Positions 17,974-27,133 of a stretch of 64,000 nucleotides of DNA are shown here, one piece after another. Positions within the stretch are counted from its first letter, which is position 1. Each line of letters opens with the position of its first letter. Origin of the DNA: Lysinibacillus sp. 2017 (GTDB lineage Bacteria; Bacillota; Bacilli; Bacillales_A; Planococcaceae). The translations under genes and the position numbers were made by a program. The stretch covers positions 2,218,001-2,282,000 of the forward strand of contig NZ_CP029002.1 in the NCBI RefSeq assembly GCF_003073375.1. The letters run 5' to 3'. The notes under the pieces are model-generated. The model did no database searches. It saw only the letters and a program-made list of their open reading frames with translations, and had not been told where the DNA came from.

Positions 17974-18561
17974 ATGGCCAATCGATTATTTGTAGTGACC
18001 ATTGGAAAGACTCACAGTGGGAAGACAACTTTTGCAAATGAACTCAAACAAAAACTTTCCAATTCCGTTGTGATTGACCAAGAAGCGCATGTCGAGTTTC
18101 TTCAATCTTACTATCAAGACTCCCTTCCAAAACAAGGAAATCATACTATGAAGAATACGATGTCAAAATTGGCGCTTGATTATTATATTTCCTGTACAAA
18201 CACAAATATGATTTTATGTAATACTCATTTAAGTCGTGTACATCGTTCAACCATTTTCGAAAAAATATTTACAAAAAATAAATTCACACGTATCCTCATC
18301 TATTTTGATATTCCTGACGAAGTAATTATTGCACGGATAAAAGAAAGTAATCGCAGTACTTCTCCTTTTCGCAGTGATTGTTCAACTTTTGAAGAAGTGC
18401 TAGCTCTTCAAAAGGAAGCGTCCAAGCAAAATGAAGAATATCCACAAATGGATGAAGCCGATTATATTTTTATTATTAATGACAACCACAATCATGATGC
18501 TGTCATTGAAGAAATCCTACAAATTTCAGCTCAATTGACTTCGATGGTATTACCTTCATAA
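17974..18561 (+). CDS. P-loop ATPase/kinase-like protein
   Basis: 195 residues with Walker A GKTHSGKTTF at residues 12-21, ending the first strand VVTIGK, and DIPDEVIIARIKESNR downstream, a lid-like basic segment typical of small kinases (zeta-toxin, shikimate- and gluconate-kinase-like folds). The substrate is unknown. It is monocistronic, divergent from the sigma operon, with a ribosome site GTGGTGA and a strong terminator. Confidence 0.6.
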   Translation: MANRLFVVTIGKTHSGKTTFANELKQKLSNSVVIDQEAHVEFLQSYYQDSLPKQGNHTMKNTMSKLALDYYISCTNTNMILCNTHLSRVHRSTIFEKIFTKNKFTRILIYFDIPDEVIIARIKESNRSTSPFRSDCSTFEEVLALQKEASKQNEEYPQMDEADYIFIINDNHNHDAVIEEILQISAQLTSMVLPS

Positions 18562-18604
18562 AAAAATGAGGCGCTTTTCAATTTTGAAAAGCGCCTCATT
18601 TTTT
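18559..18604. terminator. bidirectional terminator
   Basis: AAAAAATGAGGCGCTTTTCAA and its exact complement face each other over a two-base loop, giving A- and T-runs on both sides. It separates two convergent genes and overlaps the stop codon of the minus-strand one. Confidence 0.9.
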
Positions 18605-19088
18605 ATGACTGATTTTCGATTTTCTTCACTGCTTCTACAACCTCTTGCACAGTAGAAACGACAACACCATTTTCCTTAACCAAACCAATAACAAATAAAT
18701 TTCGGTAAATAAATTGATTTTCCGTACCATCGGCAATGAGTGCATCAATTTTTTTCGTATTCGTACGACCTAATTGACGAACATCTGATAATAACGCCAC
18801 GATGGGACGATTCAACATTGAGAACGCGCCGATTTCAGCAGCAACGCCTGAGTCGATTTCCACGCCATCAATGACCGCAATAAGGACATCGCTTGCCTTC
18901 AAACTGTCTAAATCTGCACGTGCAATCGTTAAGCTATCTGCGTAGGCATTTTTATCGTTAATTGCATCGTTTTCCTGTGGTACATATAGCTCAATACTCG
19001 GCATTGCCGCGCGTAGCTCTTTTGCAATCACTTCATTGACATAGCGATCCCCTATTGAGAATAACCCATTTGCTAAATAAGCTTTCAT
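18603..19088 (-). CDS. nucleoside 2-deoxyribosyltransferase
   Basis: About 161 residues. Fold-typical features: MKAYLANGLFSIGDR at the N-terminus, LKASDVLIAVIDGVEIDSGVAAEIG in the middle with the catalytic glutamate in the AAEIG motif, and NLFVIGL near the end. The family exchanges bases between deoxynucleosides in salvage. ATG 19088 was preferred to a TTG two codons earlier because AGGAG is ten bases away. It may be co-transcribed with the DUF1648 gene 17 bp upstream. Confidence 0.8.
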   Translation of the reverse strand: MKAYLANGLFSIGDRYVNEVIAKELRAAMPSIELYVPQENDAINDKNAYADSLTIARADLDSLKASDVLIAVIDGVEIDSGVAAEIGAFSMLNRPIVALLSDVRQLGRTNTKKIDALIADGTENQFIYRNLFVIGLVKENGVVVSTVQEVVEAVKKIENQS

Positions 19089-19105
19089 GTTCAAAAAACT
19101 CCTCT

Positions 19106-19606
19106 TTACTTAATTTTATAAATTCCTATCATTTTCCATACCATCACAATCAATAATAATGCCAGCAAACCAAAAAATGGCCAACCCAAAGTTGCTTCGG
19201 TACCAAGTGCAATGCTAATAGTAATATAGACGGCATATGCAAACAAAACATTGATAATATTTTTCATATAGTTTACCGTCTGGCGGCTGTTTGTATAGAA
19301 CGCTTCTGCATTGGATTCATTGAAACGAGCTGGATAGTTATGCGTTTCTGGAAACTTTTCAACTACCGTCATCACTATTTGAAGGAAAATTGCAATCCCT
19401 GGTAATATGAATAGCTCCATTTTCGAACCCCAACGGTCAACCTCGCCTGATATGCCAAAGTGTGCGGGAATTTGGTCAGGCATCTTGCTCCAATTAAAAA
19501 CGATAAGTCCAACCATCACAGCAAGTGCAACATAACCAAGACTATCAGAAATCCATTCTAATTTTGTTTTTGGAATATGTAATTTTGGTCGTTCAAAACT
19601 ATTCAT
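19106..19606 (-). CDS. DUF1648 membrane protein
   Basis: About 166 residues, four hydrophobic helices. The DUF1648 hallmark MPDQIPAHFGISGEVDRWGSK lies after the first helix. Members (YhdT/SdpI relatives) include immunity proteins and regulators of peptide toxins, but most are uncharacterised. The ATG at 19606 has AGAGGTG six bases upstream; the upstream extension of the frame is probably untranslated. Confidence 0.7.
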   Translation of the reverse strand: MNSFERPKLHIPKTKLEWISDSLGYVALAVMVGLIVFNWSKMPDQIPAHFGISGEVDRWGSKMELFILPGIAIFLQIVMTVVEKFPETHNYPARFNESNAEAFYTNSRQTVNYMKNIINVLFAYAVYITISIALGTEATLGWPFFGLLALLLIVMVWKMIGIYKIK

Positions 19607-19704
19607 TCTCCTCACCTCTCTTTTATATACGGGAAAATCAGTAAAAAGTTTCAAGAGTCGGGGGCATCCCACATGGATTGTTAGTTTTCACCAATCGGGC
19701 TTTT

Positions 19705-19732
19705 ACAGGCAGTTGGAAGTTCTACTGCCTGT
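19705..19732. repeat. inverted repeat upstream of the DedA gene
   Basis: ACAGGCAGT (19705-19713) and ACTGCCTGT (19724-19732) are a perfect 9-bp inverted repeat with a ten-base loop. No T-run follows, so it could be a protein-binding site or the terminator relic of another gene. Confidence 0.4.
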
Positions 19733-19801
19733 TAATGCGGGATAAAAAACATTTTTTCAGTTATACTGTTGATATCAGTTTTGTGAGATGGGAGGGCTTA
19801 T

Positions 19802-20452
19802 GTGCTACTAGAATTCATTCAATTTTTACGTGAGATCGATAAAGTTATTTTCTATTACATAAAAGAGCTAGGAGTTTATATATACTTATTACTATTCGCC
19901 GTTGTTTTTACGAAAACTGCCTTTGTACTGTTAACTTTTTTACCTGGTGACAGTACCGTGTTTACTAGTGGCACGCTAGCTGCAATTGATAAATTGGATT
20001 TAACAGTTTTGTTCATCGTATTTATTTTGGCGACCACCCTTGCCGATAGTAATAACTATTATATTGGCAAAACGATCCAGAAAATCCCATTAAAGTACAG
20101 GCCGTTAGAACGATTCATACCTGACCAAACGATTGAAAAGGCACATCAATTTTTAATCAATTATGACCGTGTTGCCATTACGTTTTCACGCTTTGTTCCA
20201 TTAATGCGTACGATGACGCCATTTATATCCGGTTATATGAACTATTCGTATTGGAAATTTGTTCGTTATAACTTTGCCGGTGCCGTTATTTGGACAGCTG
20301 TTTGGCTGTTTGGCGGCTATTTACTTGGCAATGTCCCGTGGGTTGAAGACAATTTAGTACTAACCCTTGCCATTATTTCCGTATTCGTCTTTGTCTTTAC
20401 TGGCTATGCATATGTGAAACAATTTAAGAAAAAACAAAAGCCCTCTTTATAA
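19802..20452 (+). CDS. DedA family membrane protein
   Basis: 216 residues, GTG start with GGGAGGG eight bases upstream. DedA/SNARE-associated pattern: FLPGDSTVFTSGTLAA near residue 47, the basic FSRFVPLMRTMTPFISGYM near 128, and glycine-rich helices after it. Family members include lipid scramblases for undecaprenyl phosphate or phosphatidylethanolamine. Monocistronic, with its own terminator. Confidence 0.85.
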   Translation: MLLEFIQFLREIDKVIFYYIKELGVYIYLLLFAVVFTKTAFVLLTFLPGDSTVFTSGTLAAIDKLDLTVLFIVFILATTLADSNNYYIGKTIQKIPLKYRPLERFIPDQTIEKAHQFLINYDRVAITFSRFVPLMRTMTPFISGYMNYSYWKFVRYNFAGAVIWTAVWLFGGYLLGNVPWVEDNLVLTLAIISVFVFVFTGYAYVKQFKKKQKPSL

Positions 20453-20455
20453 TTA

Positions 20456-20489
20456 AAAGCCGACAAACAATCAAAAGTTTGTCGGCTTT
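20456..20489. terminator. terminator between DedA and namA
   Basis: AAAGCCGACAAAC and GTTTGTCGGCTTT form a perfect 13-bp stem with an eight-base loop. It can serve both convergent genes. Confidence 0.85.
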
Positions 20490-20495
20490 CATCAT

Positions 20496-21506
20496 TTACC
20501 AAGCACGCTGATATGTTTTTACAGCTGGTGTTAATTTGACATCAAGTTCTTTTGCAGCATGATACGCAAAGTATGGATCGCGCAATAATTCACGGCCAAT
20601 AATAATGACATCAGCCTGTTTGTTTTGTAAAATACTCTCCGCTTCTTTCCCTGTCGTAATAAGCCCAACTGCACCCACTGGTAAGCCTGCTTCACGTACT
20701 TTTACAGCATGTGGCACTTGGTATAACGGAAACGTATCAATTGTTGCTGGTACAACGGAACCCGTCGAAACATCGATTAAATCAACATCCTGTTCTTTCA
20801 TCCATTCGGAGATTTGCACATAATCTTGTGCGTTTAATCCTCCCTCTGCATAATCATCTGCAGAAATACGCACGAATAACACGCCATCCCAAATTGAACG
20901 AATCGCATCAATAATTTCACGTAATAAACGATAGCGATTTTCTGTGGAACCCCCATATGAATCGGTACGTTTATTCGATAATGGCGATAAAAATTCATTA
21001 ATTAAATAACCGTGGGCACCGTGAATTTCTAATACTTCAAAACCAGCTTTTATTGCACGTTCTGCAGCTACTTTAAACTGTTCAATTACCACTTTAATTT
21101 GTTCAAGTGACATTTCTGTTGGCACTTTATAGCTCTCATTATAGGCAATCGCTGAAGGAGCAAAAGTTTCACCATCCACTGTCGCTTTTCGACCTGCATG
21201 AGCAAGCTGAATTCCTGGCACAGTCCCATAAGCTTTAATCTGCTCTGTAATTTCTTTTAACCCTGGGATATGTGCATCTGACCAAATCCCTAAATCACTT
21301 GCTGTAATTCGACCTTGTGGACAAACCGCTGTAGCTTCCAAAATGATACTGCCAATCCCACCCATCGCACGACTCGCATAATGCACGACATGGAACGGTT
21401 TTACAAATCCATCGTCATTTGCTTCATACATACACATAGGCGCCATCACAAGGCGATTCTTTAATGTTAGATTTCGTATAGAAAAAGGTTTAAATAATAA
21501 ACTCAT
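20496..21506 (-). CDS. namA: NADPH dehydrogenase, old yellow enzyme family (NamA/YqjM)
   Basis: 336 residues, FMN-dependent TIM-barrel ene-reductase. The YqjM-type active site is seen: PMCMY with Cys25 and Tyr27, HAGRKA in the FMN region, [13 protein letters not shown] with the substrate-binding histidine pair, and [12 protein letters not shown] near the end. It terminates in RAW like B. subtilis YqjM, whose C-terminal arginine and tryptophan reach the partner subunit. It reduces activated C=C bonds and may respond to oxidative or electrophile stress. Monocistronic. Confidence 0.92.
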   Translation of the reverse strand: MSLLFKPFSIRNLTLKNRLVMAPMCMYEANDDGFVKPFHVVHYASRAMGGIGSIILEATAVCPQGRITASDLGIWSDAHIPGLKEITEQIKAYGTVPGIQLAHAGRKATVDGETFAPSAIAYNESYKVPTEMSLEQIKVVIEQFKVAAERAIKAGFEVLEIHGAHGYLINEFLSPLSNKRTDSYGGSTENRYRLLREIIDAIRSIWDGVLFVRISADDYAEGGLNAQDYVQISEWMKEQDVDLIDVSTGSVVPATIDTFPLYQVPHAVKVREAGLPVGAVGLITTGKEAESILQNKQADVIIIGRELLRDPYFAYHAAKELDVKLTPAVKTYQRAW

Positions 21507-21521
21507 TTTAATTCCTCCGTT

Positions 21522-21950
21522 ATGTATCTTGATACTACCTATTTAGTATACCTAAATTGTTTTATTATTTCGATAATAATGAATACCTATAAATATAGTT
21601 TCCTTATTTTAATGTTTCCAAGCGTTCTTATTTGCTTAGTTTTAAAAGTTCAATATGAGGATTTTAACTTTATAGCAGCGATATTCCTCTTGTTTACTCA
21701 GCTATTGTTAATCAGTAGTTTAGCATTTCTAATATTTAGTTTAACCTCCGACCTTAGTTTAACAGTTACTCTTTTAGCACTATATATTTCAATAGAGTTA
21801 GCTACATTAGGTAGCTTTGAAAAAACGTATCATGTATTTTATATGGAACTATATGAACCAATAAATTTTGAAAATACTATATCAATCACTATTTTGAATT
21901 TAATAATTGGCTTTGTCTTTAATCGAATTAATAAAATCTTTTTTCCTTAA
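21522..21950 (+). CDS. hydrophobic membrane protein, possibly a truncated permease
   Basis: Up to 142 residues with four hydrophobic stretches and a final NRINKIFFP. No ribosome site precedes the ATG at 21522 or the one at 21579, and the first lies in the promoter area of divergent namA. The helix layout recalls the C-terminal half of ABC-2-type permeases, so this may be a decayed or 5'-truncated gene. Function not recognised. Confidence 0.4.
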   Translation: MYLDTTYLVYLNCFIISIIMNTYKYSFLILMFPSVLICLVLKVQYEDFNFIAAIFLLFTQLLLISSLAFLIFSLTSDLSLTVTLLALYISIELATLGSFEKTYHVFYMELYEPINFENTISITILNLIIGFVFNRINKIFFP

Positions 21951-22025
21951 TTGGTTGTGAAATAGGATACTTGTACTTCTTTATAAAATATCAGTACTGA
22001 TAAAAAATTTGAGGAGGAATTATAT

Positions 22026-22730
22026 ATGGATGTTGGTTACTATTTAAACGATGAAGATAAAAAGGAATTATTAGAGGCTATTTTAGGGCAAAAAAAGTTC
22101 CATAATTTAATTAAGGAAGTTCAACATTACCATCCATTCGATTTTGATGTAGATTCAATGGAAGTAATTGATGGTTTAAAATTTGATACTGTTACCCCGA
22201 AAAATGATATAGTTACTGCAACAGGCATTGATTTAAAAATTGATGATAAATTTAGTGTTCGTTACATTACTCGTTATTTTAATGGAAATGTTGAAGATAC
22301 TTCAGACTTTTTCATCGGTACCCTTATCAACGAAAGAACAGTAGAAAATTCAAAAGAATATCATTTAATTGTTTTTAGAGCTGCTAATGAACAAACCGTA
22401 TCAATTATTGAAAATACATTAACTGATGAAGTAATTGTTGCTAATAAAGAGACAGAATCGAAATTCAAAGAGGAATATAATTATGATGAAAATTATTATC
22501 CAGGTCAATTACTTGAACAAGTAAATGCAGAAGGTTTTTTTGATGGATGTCTCGCTGGTGGATATATCTACTGTGGTAAAAATTGTGGTGGCTATCCCGC
22601 ATGTGATAGTTCAAAAAATGGTATAAATGCTTTAGATAATTGTTGTAAGACACATGATTGTTGTTACACAAAATATGGTGTCGATTATAAACACTGTCTG
22701 TGTGATCAGACATTATGTGATTGTTCTTAG
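22026..22730 (+). CDS. protein with C-terminal phospholipase A2-like domain
   Basis: 234 residues, with GAGGAGG eight bases before the ATG. Residues 1-170 are acidic, mixed alpha/beta, without cysteine, signal peptide or membrane helix; I do not recognise them. Residues 175-233 contain 12 cysteines and the two secreted-PLA2 signatures: a calcium-loop-like YCGKNCGGY (182-190) and the catalytic DNCCKTHDCCY (204-214), with His210-Asp211. In PLA2 enzymes this histidine and the loop calcium hydrolyse the sn-2 ester of phospholipids, and the cysteines form disulfides. Small PLA2-like proteins occur in Bacillus; fusion to a long N-terminal region is unusual to me. Likely exported or released, perhaps a toxin. 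Confidence 0.7.
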   Translation: MDVGYYLNDEDKKELLEAILGQKKFHNLIKEVQHYHPFDFDVDSMEVIDGLKFDTVTPKNDIVTATGIDLKIDDKFSVRYITRYFNGNVEDTSDFFIGTLINERTVENSKEYHLIVFRAANEQTVSIIENTLTDEVIVANKETESKFKEEYNYDENYYPGQLLEQVNAEGFFDGCLAGGYIYCGKNCGGYPACDSSKNGINALDNCCKTHDCCYTKYGVDYKHCLCDQTLCDCS

Positions 22731-22757
22731 GCATCTGGTGCTCCTTTAATTGATAAA

Positions 22758-23120
22758 TTACAAGTTCAAGCTGTTATGTGTTTTGTTTTTATGTTTTTTT
22801 TTATTTTTGATAAACGTAGAAACATTTAAAATAATTCCTATGACAAATATGATAATTGCATTTATTGCGAGGACAAACGCCATAAATGCCCCTGCAATAC
22901 CAACTTCTACTCCTGAGTAATCTGGATCAGTATTGTTATTTTCAAAATAATCAATTCCTATTTCCACAAAACTATAAGCAATCACCGGAACTAAAAGAGC
23001 AATAATAATTGCTGAACCCCATAAAGGAAATCTTTTTTTAAGGTATAAATACACTGCTATTCCATCACAAATTACAATAGACAATATTGTAACCATCAAA
23101 AAAACGTCATCAACGCTCAT
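22758..23120 (-). CDS. small membrane protein
   Basis: 120 residues with three to four hydrophobic helices (about 5-27, 33-55, 72-100) separated by an acidic loop (ENNNTDPDYSG) and a basic tail rich in Lys. It converges on the phospholipase-like gene with only 27 bp between stops. Not recognised; an immunity role would be speculation. Confidence 0.5.
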   Translation of the reverse strand: MSVDDVFLMVTILSIVICDGIAVYLYLKKRFPLWGSAIIIALLVPVIAYSFVEIGIDYFENNNTDPDYSGVEVGIAGAFMAFVLAINAIIIFVIGIILNVSTFIKNKKKHKNKTHNSLNL

Positions 23121-23490
23121 TTTAATTACACCCCTTCAATTATAGGTTAACTTAATGCGGAACAATTTTCAATTATTGGTATTTATATGTTAATTATTGA
23201 TGCTGTATCCACCATTTTGGAATGCTAAAGGAAACCGTTCGAGTGTCCTTCCATGAAAATCATTATATTGGACAGTTATCGTTTCGTTTGAGCTAAGGAT
23301 TGCATCTTTAGTTTATTCCAATCCAGTTATTTACTAAATTAAAAAAGAAAAAAATTTTTTACTTACTTAAGGTTGTTATTTTAAATACTTTTTATTCTTT
23401 AAACAGTATAACTAAATTGGTGGCATAGCCAAGTGAATCGATTCGAACACTTAAATGACGGTGGCAAATAAAAGGTTCATCACCGAAACA
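23121..23490. other. intergenic stretch without a recognised gene
   Basis: About 370 bp of AT-rich DNA between the small membrane protein and the repeat that carries the insertion sequence. I see no frame with a start and ribosome site, no tRNA fold, and only short imperfect hairpins. Confidence 0.5.
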
Positions 23491-23558
23491 TGGGGTTGAT
23501 TTTTATTCCAAAATGGAGTGACGCGAAGCACAGGGGCCGACTCCTTGGGGATTAAGCG
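23491..23558 (+). repeat. left part of an intergenic repeat split by the IS
   Basis: GGTTGATTTTTATTCCAAAA, then GGGGCCGACTCC and TTGGGGATTAAGCG resemble, in reverse sense, the core of the repeat at 1810-1925 (ATTGATTGGAATGGAGGG, GTCGACTCCTGGGGAATAGCG). The final GATTAAGCG (23550-23558) is duplicated right after the IS at 25205-25213. Confidence 0.65.
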
Positions 23559-25204
23559 GAGGGCACTGAAAAAGTCCCGCAGTCGCTTTTTTTCATAGTA
23601 TAATAAAATTAATTAATTACAGGCGGTGTGACCATGATTCCTAAACAAGAAACCCTAAATTTAAGCCCTTATATGGCTCTTTATGATTTAATCATTCCAA
23701 AAGATAATATGCTTCGCCAAATCAATGAACTTGTTGATTTTTCATTTATTTTGGATGAGCTAAAAAATAAATATTGTTTAGATAATGGTCGAAATGCCAT
23801 CCCACCGATTCGTATGTTTAAATATCTACTTTTAAAAGTGATACATGATCTATCGGATGTAGATTTAGTTGAACGTTCAAAATATGATATGTCATTCAAA
23901 TATTTCTTAGATATGGCGCCAGAAGATGAAGTCATTAATCCAAGTTCTCTCACAAAATTCCGTCGTCTTCGACTTCAAGATGTGAATCTCTTAGATTTAT
24001 TAATTCAAAAGACCGTTGAAGTTGCTTTAGAAAAAGACATTCTTACGAGTAAAATGCTTATAGTCGACGCAACACATACAAAAGCACGTTTTAATCAGAA
24101 ATCTCCTAAAGAATTTTTACAAGAAAAAGCGAAAAATGTGCGTAAAGCTGTTTATCAAATTGATGAACAAATGAAAGAAAAATTTCCTGTCAAGCCAACA
24201 ACAAATGAGCTAGAAGATGAATTAGCTTACTGCCATCAAGTGGTACAAGTCGTTGAAACACAATCAAAAATGGCACAAGTTCCAGCTGTACAAGAAAAGT
24301 TAAATGTTTTAAAAGAAGTGATTGAAGATACAAACTTTCATCTTAGTTACTCAAGTGACCCAGATGCACGTGTTGGTCATAAAACAGCGGACTCCTCTTT
24401 CTTTGGATTCAAAACCCATATTGCGATGAGTGATGAACGAATTATTACAGCGGCAGTGGTAACGACGGGCGAAGCAAGCGACGGGCACTACTTGAAAGAG
24501 TTAATTGAAAAAAGTAAAAGCACAGGCATGGCATTCGATACCCTATTAGCAGACACAGCGTATTCAAGTAAAGAGAATTTAACCTATGTCAAAGATGAAA
24601 AAATTCAACTCGTATCAAAACTACACCCATTAATTACGAATGGACATAAAAAAAATGACTTATTTACTTTCAATAAAGACGCTGACTTATACGTATGTCC
24701 AGCAGGGCATTTAGCAAAAAGAAAAGCGATTGTGAAAAGACCTGACGAATCCAAAAGAAACGATCAATTGAAATATTACTTCGATATTAAAAAATGTAAG
24801 GTTTGCCCTATCAAAGAAAATTGTTATAAAGAAGGTGCTAGAACAAAAACCTATAACGTAACAATTAAATCAACAGAGCATGTAGAACAGGAAGAATTTC
24901 AAAATACGGAGGAATTCAAAAAACTTTCTAAAGAACGTTATAAAATTGAGGCAAAAAATAGTGAATTAAAGAATGGGCACGGCTATCATACGGCAAATAG
25001 CACGGGTCTATTTGGCATGGAAATACAAAGTGCCACAACCATCTTTGCGGTCAATTTAAAACGGATATTAAAACTAATAAACTTAAAAGAATAAGGAATA
25101 GACAAAGTAATAAGACATTTTCTGTTGAAATTGAACCGAACATGCCTTATTTTTTTATGTCAAAAGGGATTCAATCTAAAAAACGATAGTTTTTCAGTGC
25201 CCTC
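23559..25204 (+). mobile_element. IS1182-family insertion sequence, complete
   Basis: 1,646 bp bounded by perfect 15-bp terminal inverted repeats: GAGGGCACTGAAAAA (23559-23573) and TTTTTCAGTGCCCTC (25190-25204). The flanks carry a 9-bp direct repeat GATTAAGCG on each side, the target duplication. One intact transposase gene lies inside. The intact ends, duplication and frame indicate a recent and possibly still active insertion. Family name rests on the transposase. Confidence 0.92.
23634..25094 (+). CDS. IS1182 family transposase
   Basis: 486 residues. N-terminal DUF772-type part (residues about 15-95, including PPIRMFKYLLLKVIHDLSD), DDE catalytic core with LIVDATHTKARF (first Asp), LLADTAYSSKEN (second Asp) and the distal IEAKNSELKNGHGY (Glu), plus a cysteine cluster KKCKVCPIKENCYK before the last block, all typical of IS1182 transposases. 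ATG 23634 was preferred to an in-frame GTG two codons upstream. It is full length with no frameshift. Confidence 0.9.
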   Translation: MIPKQETLNLSPYMALYDLIIPKDNMLRQINELVDFSFILDELKNKYCLDNGRNAIPPIRMFKYLLLKVIHDLSDVDLVERSKYDMSFKYFLDMAPEDEVINPSSLTKFRRLRLQDVNLLDLLIQKTVEVALEKDILTSKMLIVDATHTKARFNQKSPKEFLQEKAKNVRKAVYQIDEQMKEKFPVKPTTNELEDELAYCHQVVQVVETQSKMAQVPAVQEKLNVLKEVIEDTNFHLSYSSDPDARVGHKTADSSFFGFKTHIAMSDERIITAAVVTTGEASDGHYLKELIEKSKSTGMAFDTLLADTAYSSKENLTYVKDEKIQLVSKLHPLITNGHKKNDLFTFNKDADLYVCPAGHLAKRKAIVKRPDESKRNDQLKYYFDIKKCKVCPIKENCYKEGARTKTYNVTIKSTEHVEQEEFQNTEEFKKLSKERYKIEAKNSELKNGHGYHTANSTGLFGMEIQSATTIFAVNLKRILKLINLKE

Positions 25205-25340
25205 GATTAAGCGTGCGCGGAATATCCACTTGTTGCTTGCCGCCGTATAGGCAAGCAACAAGTTAGATGGAGCCACGCCCCCAGGAAAGCGTCCCCCGTA
25301 GCGTAGCAGAACGGACTGGATTAAAAAGGAATCCCTAATC
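25205..25340 (+). repeat. right part of the split intergenic repeat
   Basis: Starts with GATTAAGCG, continues through a perfect 14-bp hairpin (ACTTGTTGCTTGCC 25228-25241; GGCAAGCAACAAGT 25250-25263), GCCACGCCCCCAGGAAAGCG and a terminal GGACTGGATT. The GCCACGCCCCC and GGAAAGCG block matches the repeat at 1.8 kb. Joined to the left part across the IS it restores one complete element of about 195 bp. Confidence 0.65.
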
Positions 25341-25380
25341 ATCTTCCCAACATATGTTGATGGGCCAAATAAAAAGAAAT

Positions 25381-25408
25381 AGCGGTACCGAATATTCTCG
25401 ATACCGCT
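25381..25408 (-). terminator. terminator of the peptidase-cheW operon
   Basis: AGCGGTATCG and CGGTACCGCT (minus strand) pair with one mismatch over an eight-base loop, followed by ATTTCTTTTT, 7 bp after the cheW-like stop. Confidence 0.75.
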
Positions 25409-25414
25409 ACACTG

Positions 25415-25903
25415 TTATGCATTTGTTTGTTCAGCTTCATTCTCCAGCATTTTGTGTAAATAATTGATTATTTCACGAATGCCTTCTAATGAATTAACTA
25501 AAATACTTGGATCCACGCATGAAATCATACGGTCTTCCAAATTGGCAACAGCTGTGAAGTATTTTGTTTTTTCATAATTCACTAAGCCCATTTGTTTTAA
25601 TACACTTTCATCAAAATCTAAAATTTCTTTCGCATCTCCAACGAGTAAACCGTAATTCACCACATCTGTGGATAATACAATCACTTTTGATGTATCCGTT
25701 GTCGTTGGACGATTGTATAAAATTCGTTCAAAATCAATGACTGGTGTTAGCTCACCACGAATACGGGTAAAACCAAGCAAATAATTTGGTAAATGTGGTA
25801 TCGGTGTCACACGCTCTAACTTTTCAATCGATACAACTTGGTCTACTGGTACTGCGTAGTCTTCAGTTCCACATGCAAAAACGACCGCTTTTTCAAATCC
25901 CAT
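25415..25903 (-). CDS. CheW-like chemotaxis coupling protein
   Basis: 162 residues forming one CheW domain: KAVVFACGTEDYAVPVDQV, the conserved RVTPIPHLPNYLLGFTRIRG (residues about 31-50) and PVIDFERIL. CheW links chemoreceptors to the CheA kinase. It stands apart from any chemotaxis operon, 11 bp after a peptidase gene with GAGGTGA before its ATG, so it may be a stand-alone adaptor or a CheV-like leftover without receiver domain. Confidence 0.8.
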   Translation of the reverse strand: MGFEKAVVFACGTEDYAVPVDQVVSIEKLERVTPIPHLPNYLLGFTRIRGELTPVIDFERILYNRPTTTDTSKVIVLSTDVVNYGLLVGDAKEILDFDESVLKQMGLVNYEKTKYFTAVANLEDRMISCVDPSILVNSLEGIREIINYLHKMLENEAEQTNA

Positions 25904-25914
25904 ACGTTCACCTC

Positions 25915-27024
25915 TTATTTAGATGTTTGTTTAATAATTTCTTCTAATAAATCGGCTAATTTCTCTAATTCTTCAACCGGTATTCTTTCACTAGTTGTGT
26001 GAATATCTTCATAGCCTACTGATAAATTAACTGTTGGAATGCCGAACCCAGCGATGACGTTTGCATCACTACCACCACCTGAAATACCTAGCTGTGGTGT
26101 ACGACCAATTATTTTTGCTGCAGCTTGTGCCACTTGTACAACTTTATCATTTTCTGTAACACGGAAACCTGGGTATGCTAGTGCAATTTCCACTTCAGCA
26201 CGTGCACCAAATTCTTTCGCAACACGTTCAAATGTTTCTTTCATATGTGCAGTTTGTGCATTTAATTTTGTTTCGTCGATCGAACGAGCTTCTGCAAAAA
26301 TTGTTACTTCATCACATACGATATTTGTTGCTTTACCACCTTCGAAACGGCCAATATTCGCTGTTGTTTCTTCGTCTAAACGACCAAGTTTCATTTGTGC
26401 AACCGCTTTTGCAGCTACTGTAATCGCTGATATCCCTTTTTCAGGTGCAACACCAGCATGCGCAGTTTTACCAAATACTTTTACATTCACTTTTGCTTGG
26501 AATGGCGCTGCAACTACGATTCCGCCTACTTTACCATCGCTATCTACGGCAAAACCGTATTTTGCAATAATTTTTGAAGGGTCTAATTCTTTCGCGCCTT
26601 TTAAGCCGCTTTCTTCACCTGCTGTAATGATAAATTGGATTGTACCATGTTTGATGTCTTTTTCTTTAATACGACGTGCCATTTCGAAAATTGCTGCCAT
26701 ACCTGCTTTATCGTCTGCACCTAAAATTGTTGTGCCATCTGAATAAATGTAGCCGTCTTCACGGATTTCTGGTTTAATACCATTGCCAGGTACTACCGTA
26801 TCCATATGTACAGTAAAGTAGATTGGCTCGATAGAATCATCACCTTTTAAAGTAGCGATGATGTTACCCGCGCCGTGTCCGTTACGTGTATGTGCATCAT
26901 CTTGGAATACATCAAAGCCCATATCTTCTAGTTTTTTCACTAAAATTGGGGCGATTACTTCTTCATGTTTTGTTTCAGAATCAATTTGTACTAATTCTAA
27001 AAATTCTTCTACTAAGCGACTCAT
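25915..27024 (-). CDS. M20 family metallopeptidase (PepT/YqjE-like)
   Basis: 369 residues. Zinc-binding motifs: FTVHMDTVVPG (first His/Asp), LGADDKAG (bridging Asp), TAGEESGLKGA (Glu pair) and DSDG; the final histidine is in EDIHTTSERIP. The dimerisation domain is the middle third. It belongs to the tripeptidase T-like/YqjE group, cytoplasmic aminopeptidases for short peptides. It is followed by the cheW-like gene. Confidence 0.85.
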   Translation of the reverse strand: MSRLVEEFLELVQIDSETKHEEVIAPILVKKLEDMGFDVFQDDAHTRNGHGAGNIIATLKGDDSIEPIYFTVHMDTVVPGNGIKPEIREDGYIYSDGTTILGADDKAGMAAIFEMARRIKEKDIKHGTIQFIITAGEESGLKGAKELDPSKIIAKYGFAVDSDGKVGGIVVAAPFQAKVNVKVFGKTAHAGVAPEKGISAITVAAKAVAQMKLGRLDEETTANIGRFEGGKATNIVCDEVTIFAEARSIDETKLNAQTAHMKETFERVAKEFGARAEVEIALAYPGFRVTENDKVVQVAQAAAKIIGRTPQLGISGGGSDANVIAGFGIPTVNLSVGYEDIHTTSERIPVEELEKLADLLEEIIKQTSK

Positions 27025-27133
27025 TTAAAAATCTCCTTTTAACGTACCGATTTTATCATTTTCCTAGCTTTCCTAGGAGGTACGAATTGTTGTTGAACCC
27101 TACTCATATATAGGTTTTCTTTATTGTACGCCT

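Noticed and set aside
23410-23480. tRNA-like stretch (GGTGGCATAGCC ... GGTTCATCACC)
   Set aside because: No cloverleaf can be closed; acceptor and T-arm do not pair.
26039-26746. 235-codon plus-strand open frame
   Set aside because: It lies fully antisense to the M20 peptidase gene, has no ribosome site, and its composition is that of a mirror frame.
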